Shown one piece after another: positions 58,776 to 64,000 of a stretch of 64,000 bases of DNA. A program made the translations under genes and the position numbers. The notes below the pieces were generated by a model. It made no database searches, was not told the origin of the DNA, and worked only from the letters and a program-made list of their open reading frames with translations. The DNA is from Polytrichum commune (Eukaryota > Streptophyta > Polytrichopsida > Polytrichales > Polytrichaceae). The stretch is from positions 1,798,501 to 1,862,500 of the forward strand of contig OX485805.1 in the NCBI GenBank assembly GCA_950295325.1. The letters run 5' to 3'. Numbering within the stretch: position 1 is the first letter of the stretch; each line of letters begins with the position of its first letter.

Positions 58776-59343
58776 AAAAACATATCCTTAAGGTAAGTGG
58801 GTCTTTAAAAGGACGTCTTCAGCTGAGCACCCACTTCTCGTAGTGTATGAAACGCGGAAATAGTGCAAGATGATTAGCAAATCCAGATTGCGCCTGTATC
58901 CATTCTACCCATGATTTATGGAGCCCATATGAATATCTTATCTATTATCAAACTGAAGATTCTCTTTCCTCATATAAATGATCATATGAGTCTCCGCAAT
59001 TATGTTCATTATTGAACCTTGAATGATTGACAAAATCCCGTAGTCTGATGTCTCTTAAACACATGTCTTCTTGGTTTCCGTTCTTAGATCCACACCTGAT
59101 TGCACACTGCTCAAATACAAGTGTCCGTTTAAGATGAGTTTCCGCACAACAGCTGGACCTGCTTGCTTCACAGGGATGACAAAGAACTGAGACCCACTTC
59201 ATGTAAAGTCTGTGAAGTGGATCAGCCTTTCCAAAACCGAAAGCAGAGCCCAAAAATATACCTTTTGGCTCCTTCCTGTGACCACAAATCTGTTGCTTAT
59301 CAGCCCTGATAGGATATAGTTTCAAGGCCCCTGCTGTGATCAT
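58776..59343 (-). repeat. Dispersed repeat copy 4 with a 131-codon minus frame
   Basis: The minus frame 59343-58948 reads ITAGALKLYPIRADKQQICG, then FGFGKADPLHRLYMKWVSVL, HLKRTLVFEQCAIRCGSKNG and VNHSRFNNEHN. The last parts recur, decayed, in the copies at 24366, 53401 and 56640 (CGSK, HLKWTPIFEWCV, FRFNNQQYWE). This suggests a mobile or amplified coding sequence of a class I do not recognise. No signal peptide, catalytic motif or domain identified. Confidence 0.4.
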
Positions 59344-59349
59344 ATCTTC

Positions 59350-59862
59350 ATATATACAAGATATAGTAGTAGCAGGAGAAAATTGTAAATGATACAGTAG
59401 TCGACCACATTACTGAGATCTGATTGACCTAAGAAAGTATATATCAAACTCCAAATAGTACCAGGTGTTGGTGGAAAGGTTATAATTAGCCTTTAGGTCT
59501 AAAGAAATACGTGCATGATATTCATGAATTATTCATGCTGGTGGCAATCCTAGTGTGGAGCTGAAACTCACGAACCCCGCACCATTTTGTAGTAGAGCCA
59601 TTGAAGGCCAGGCCACACTAGACACTGGTGTGCGTTGTCTCCACCAGCACCAGTGTGCCCGAATAATTGCAATGTAAAATTTCTCCTAAATACAAGAGCA
59701 TTTTCCTGCATCGACTCCTTTCATAGAATGTCAAGAGTCTTGGGCCTTCTAATGTCCAAGAAGCGGCATCAGGGTGGTAAAATATTCCCATATTAGGAGA
59801 GACCAACGCAAGACCATTGGAGGGAGAAAGATAAGCACTGTCTTATCCATGGACTTTAGTAA
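59350..59862. other. Gene-free stretch
   Basis: No recognised gene; short open frames only. Confidence 0.4.
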
Positions 59863-60270
59863 TAGTAGAGTAGATGCACCCATACCCGATCACCTAAGAG
59901 ATTATGTGTGAGACCTGGAAAAGTATAAATTGTTGCAATTTTTTCCTGCGTAGGAAGATAGAAATCAAGAGGATTGTGGATTTTTGGAAATTTTATTCCT
60001 TAAATTAAAATTATTGTTGGTCCGTACATACTATCAATGTCTAGAGTCAGCCATAACCGCTCATTTTAACCACTCATTCCTCTTCACTTTAGTACTCAAA
60101 ACTAGGATATGTGTCATGGCACTATTGGTTCCAAACTAACTGAAATTTTGTCCCAACTTCATTGAAATTTAATCCTAGTCAAATCGAAATTCAATACCAA
60201 CTTGATCGAAATTTCATTACCCTATAGATTGCTAATGGGATTATGATCAGGAATAGGTGCCTCTACTATA
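59863..60270 (+). mobile_element. Family G inverted-repeat element, copy G3
   Basis: About 408 bp. Left end TAGTAGAGTAGATGCACCCA; right end, inverted, TATAGTAGAGGCACCTATTC. The body matches G1/G2, with an extra TCGAAATTYAATNCC repeat near 60180-60215. Confidence 0.75.
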
Positions 60271-60554
60271 GTTGCACTTAGTCATAACATGCAATAGACA
60301 ATGATATATTTGAATGAACTACAATACAATTCTATTCCTTCGTGATCGTTTGAACCAACTTCATAAATGTATCACTAGGGTCCATGGAGTATCGCATGCG
60401 TAGGGGTTTTTGGCCTGCAAAGATGGGAACGAGCAAAAGGGAAGGTTTTTAAAAAGCTTAGGCGTGACTAGCGGCAAACTAGTTAATGGAGCACGGAAGG
60501 AGTGCGAAAACCCATTAACATATATGTAAGTCAACCTTCATTTCATATATTGTT

Positions 60555-60951
60555 TTGGGCACATTCATCTTTTGTTCCTCTTCCTTTGATATCGTTGTTG
60601 TTCTCAAACAGGTGGTGACACTAGAAGAGGGTGCAAGCATGCCCACTTGCAACCTTGCAGAAATTGTCCATCATATATGGCATACCATGTCAAGAAAAAA
60701 TGGCAGTCACCCTTTCAAGGCTATTGTTGATGACTTGGCATGAGCTCTAGTTCAATAGTCCCGTTACTCTGAGTTTCTTGAAAGAGGCATAACTGGGAGG
60801 GGACCGAATAGGTTGGAGTTGCTACTTTGTGTTGATGGACGCCAATTGTTGCCTGCAATGTTTGCCAAGAATATTGACAAATATGCTAGAGAGTTTCACG
60901 TCAAAGAGCCTCATTTAAAAGGGAATAAATGATTTGGGAGTAACGTAAACT
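60555..60951 (+). pseudogene. Transposase-like relic, one frame with stops
   Basis: A single plus-strand frame, interrupted by TGA at 60741, TAG at about 60756 and TGA at 60929, reads EEGASMPTCNLAEIVHHIWH, then RYSEFLERGITGRGP and FHVKEPHLKGNK. It resembles, from memory, the C-terminal part of large plant proteins with a C-N-L-A-E-x-V-H motif that follow a transposase or SWIM-type region. The class (possibly Mutator-like) is uncertain. Frame conservation across 130 codons with only nonsense changes suggests decay of a real coding region. Confidence 0.45.
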
Positions 60952-61243
60952 AAATGATGACTTGGGTGGATATAATGAAACCCATAGACCAAACCGTGTC
61001 CAAGAAATCTTTCAACGTCCTCAAGAAATCTTTCCAACACGCTCCCCACTCTCAAGGATTAATTAGTAGTCGTGCCGGTTTCCTCTATGCTTCGCTCAAT
61101 TCTGTTAGTAGCGGTAAATGAAGATGGAAACAACTCCTACTGACACCACTGACATCAAGTTCGTTGAACGACATGCTTGGGACTAGTCTTGTTTTAACGC
61201 ACTTGATAACCCCCTTTGCACCTTTGGCAAACTCATTCAGCTA

Positions 61244-61645
61244 CACTAAAAAGGATGTTTAGTGTTTGATACACTAAATACGAACATACACTAAATGTCA
61301 ATAACCTTATGAAAGTAAGTAACATTAGACGTAAACTTAAACACTAAATATCAACTATGGTAATATGTGGAAGTTACATGTTTGAATTTAGTGTTAGTAA
61401 GGATATGAAAATAAATAACAAACAATGATAGAAGGGGAGAGATCAACCAGCATGAAGGTGAGGAGCTAGCTCCAAAATCGCAAGTCTAGTGAAATCCATG
61501 CTTTCCAAGAAGGGAGGTGGCAGTAGGGAAGGCAGCAGCACATTTATGTCTAACACTAATTGTTAAGGAATTGAAAATTAGTGTTGAGCAGGGTAGGGTG
61601 GTAACAACGTTAAGTATAATCAAACACTTAATATCCTTTTTAGTG
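61244..61645 (+). mobile_element. Family C MITE, copy C3
   Basis: 402 bp between TA at 61242-61243 and 61646-61647. The ends CACTAAAAAGGATGTTTAGT and, inverted, CACTAAAAAGGATATTAAGT continue GTTTGAT. It shares its body with C2 but has about 75 extra bp near 61430-61505. Confidence 0.85.
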
Positions 61646-61647
61646 TA

Positions 61648-63017
61648 GTTTTCCTAGTTTGACACGTATAGTCAAGTGGTAAGTGGACATACATTCATAA
61701 AAGGTTGGACTTCTAGCTTGGAATATGATAACAATGATTTTTTAATTTGATTTGATTTATTTTGTTTTACAACAAAATTAACAAGATCCATGTACGTTTT
61801 GCATTGCTCATTCGTGGATAGGTCTAGAAACTTTTTCCTAGGTAGAATTCACGGTTTGTCTAAAAATTGGGATGCATGCCTATTTATAGACTTATAATCC
61901 ACAAAAATAGGCTTGGTGGGTCTACTCAAATGAGCCTACTCATGTTCTAGTTACACTATGCTTGAATGTGGCTTTGGGCCTTATAATGGATATGTATTTC
62001 CGAAGGTAATGTAACCTTGTTGCATTCCCTTGTAATGAGGTTATGATTCATGGATGGGAGGAGTGGAATTCCAACAATATGAAATTGAGAGATGAGTTTG
62101 AGTGGTAGGAGATTTTGATACCTACTAGTTGCAATTGGACCTTTTTGATGCAATATTGAATATGCAAAGGCTAATCTCCTTCCCTGCCTATTTGTACATG
62201 TCTGTATGATTGGATGAGTGGTCTTTATAAGCAATGATGTTCATTTTGGGTATACTCTCTTGTTTAAGTAACCTAGTCCAATCTTTTTGGGTGTACAAAT
62301 GCATTAGGTACTTCAAGAGTATGATGTTTTAAAGCTAATCATCTTATATGTGTGCAAACTAATTTGATTTGGGTGCACATTGATATTTTAGAGGGTCGGT
62401 GGCCTAAGATGTTGCTAAGTGACTAAAATGTATGATGTGTGCATGCTGATCCTCTCGTACATTTGTAAACTAATTAAACTTGAAAACCTCTAGGGTTTTA
62501 AGGGGCTAGTGCAATTATTTTTTTATGTAGCCAATGTTAATGGGCTTGCTCAATTTCAATATGTAGCCAACTTCCTGCTTAGTTTGTGGTGTGCATGGCC
62601 ATAACTAGACTGTGATATAAAACTAGGAACCCTTATTCACTTACTATTTATATGTGGGCCATTGTTCACCTTATCAGTGCATACATGCAACCTTGGATTT
62701 CTTCCATTTACAAGTAGAAGTCGCGACCAAAATTGGCACATGCATTTTGTGCATTTGCCAAATACTTCCTTTAATTCATCTAAATGTAGCCAATCTAAAC
62801 TCCACAAAAAATCTCAAGCTACTTTTGAAGTCAACATGTACCCAAACCTACTACTGTACAAATAAATTAAAATCATGGTTGTTGTATAAGTATTAGGAAC
62901 CAACGTTCACTCTTCCCAATGAAAGGTTTTATGAACATGCCCCCATGATATTTACCATAAACAGTGTATTGTACCAACTATCTTAAAGGTCACGGTTAGT
63001 GATAACAAGATCTTATT
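61648..63017. other. Gene-free stretch
   Basis: AT-rich, no recognised gene or element ends. Confidence 0.4.
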
Positions 63018-63026
63018 AGTGATGTC

Positions 63027-63484
63027 CAATGAACGGAGAGAACTAACAACTACATTGTTTTGTCTAATTAGTGTGGATTACCATTCGAAGTTATGCCTTG
63101 CTATAACTTTTTACCAACATTATCATTTTTTTTACCAACTAAGTGATATCATATCCTTCGGCATGCATATTAACAACTTATGTTATTTGGACCAAAAAAA
63201 AATGATACTCACTGTAATGTTATAGCAATGCATAACTGCAATTGGTAACCCACACTAATTGGAAGAAAAAAAAACAGCGTAATTAAAGATGAACTGGTTG
63301 AGTTTGAGAAATAACTGGTCGAAGTTCAAGACGTAAGGAAAATTACCAATCATTTTAGAGGAATCCATGGAATATACCTCTAACAAATAAAGGAAAGCCA
63401 GAAGATCACAAGATGTAACCGGTTGAACTTGGAAATACTAGGATATTGACTAGTAGTTAAGCCCAAAAATTCTTCCCGGACACT
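63027..63484 (+). mobile_element. Family A MITE, copy A9, split by a family B element
   Basis: The left 24 bp (CAATGAACGGAGAGAACTAA and CAAC) precede a TA and the nested element. The sequence resumes ATTAAAGATGAACTGGTTGA and ends TTCTTCCCGGACACT. Excluding the insert the element is 229 bp, the family length. The 9-mers at the ends do not match convincingly. Confidence 0.75.
63053..63279 (+). mobile_element. Family B MITE nested in A9, copy B6
   Basis: 227 bp between TA at 63051-63052 and 63280-63281. The left end CATTGTTTTGTCTAATTAGT continues GTGGATTACCATTCGAAGTT. The inverted right end has AATTAGTGTGGGTTACCAAT and TGCAGTTATGCATTGCTATA. It is inserted at the same family A position as the composite in A6. 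Confidence 0.8.
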
Positions 63485-63871
63485 CGGCGATTTCTCTAAC
63501 GGTAGCATGTAATTAGGTACATTGTAAAATAGGGGTGAAAAGCAAGACTGCGTCAACTGCAGATCCAATTTCCAAAGACATCCACAATCAATCCCGGAGC
63601 CCTGGCTTCGTTTCTGTGTCTTGTTTAGAGGAACATCGAGGCTCTTCCCGGCGTCAGGTGCGACCAAAAGCCTCATGTACTTGGCCAGTTAGGTTGGAGA
63701 TAGCTGCAGCGGAAGGACCACTGTCACCTTCCTGGGGACATCTTGAAAACTGTGAGGCTCGCTCGATGTGTACCAGTAAATCACCTTCAGATTCTTACAC
63801 AGATCCTGGAGTTTCCTAACTTAGCAATTAAAGCTGCACATAGATCACAACTCACGTGCAATTAGACACAC
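63485..63871. other. Short GC-richer stretch, unrecognised
   Basis: Plus 63535-63819 and minus 63676-63380 are both open, with Ser/Pro-rich products. No family recognised and both-strand openness argues against coding. Confidence 0.3.
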
Positions 63872-64000
63872 CACTGCTCGGGGAGAACTAGCAGTTAGTT
63901 ACAGATGAACAGGCTCTGTTTGAGAAATAACCGGTTGAAGTTCAACACTTCAGGAGGATTACCGATCATTGTAGAGGAGTCTGTAGAATATACCTCAAGT
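63872..64000 (+). mobile_element. Family A MITE, copy A10, cut by the window end
   Basis: It starts CACTGCTCGGGGAGAACTAG, then TTAGTTACAGATGAACAGGC and TAACCGGTTGAAGTTCAACA, and runs off the window. The upstream 9-mer is TAGACACAC, which should reappear beyond the right end. Confidence 0.85.

Overview
The window looks like nuclear DNA of a land plant with a large, repeat-rich genome: AT-rich, one clear gene in 64 kb, short GT-AG intron, plant-type F-box/propeller protein, plant retroelement domains and very many small inverted-repeat (TIR) transposons. The species cannot be fixed from the sequence; a seed-free lineage (moss, lycophyte or fern) is a guess from the style of the F-box protein. 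I see no bacterial, organellar, rRNA, tRNA or CRISPR content.

The only well-supported host gene is on the minus strand at 5975-7385, an F-box/kelch-type protein. Its first exon is only seven coding bases (ATGCCTG) before a consensus GTAAGT donor. A 43-bp GA/CT microsatellite lies about 360 bp upstream.

Almost everything else is transposon debris, named here by family. A: ten copies of a 185-230 bp element with CWATGAWCGGGGAG-like ends and 9-bp target duplications (Mutator-type) at 10.8, 19.7, 32.3, 35.3, 39.4, 41.2, 43.0, 58.2, 63.0 and 63.9 kb. B: 200-230 bp TA-flanked elements whose TIRs contain TTAGTG (4.5, 13.4, 15.2, 41.2, 55.9, 63.1 kb). C: TA-flanked elements beginning CACTAAAT or similar (12.1, 35.3, 45.7, 61.2 kb and a 21-bp palindrome at 30.0 kb), with a CACTGATTAT relative at 43.4 kb. 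D: Tourist-like elements starting GGGTG with TAA duplications (9.0, 11.8 kb). E: two pogo-like deletion derivatives that still carry the end of a transposase reading frame (2.7, 14.1 kb). F: a second, more decayed pogo-like element (23.1 kb). G: 380-410 bp elements with TAGAGGCACC ends (33.3, 33.7, 59.9 kb). H: elements with ACTCATCC-containing TIRs (28.8, 30.7, 37.5 kb). A 1.17-kb foldback element lies at 53.8-55.0 kb.

Protein relics include a PIF/Harbinger nuclease (16.3-17.3 kb), a DUF4283/zinc-knuckle retroelement protein (29.3-30.1 kb, minus), a possible reverse-transcriptase scrap (22.1 kb) and a multi-stop transposase-like frame (60.6-60.95 kb). Tandem repeats occur at 3.6-4.4, 26.0, 34.3-34.7 and 47.8-48.3 kb.

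The most informative structure is nesting. Several family A copies are split by B, C or other elements, and two of them (41.2 and 63.0 kb) are interrupted at the same TA dinucleotide by the same family, suggesting a composite element that multiplied as a unit. I found no convincing new cellular system; the novelty is in the transposon families.
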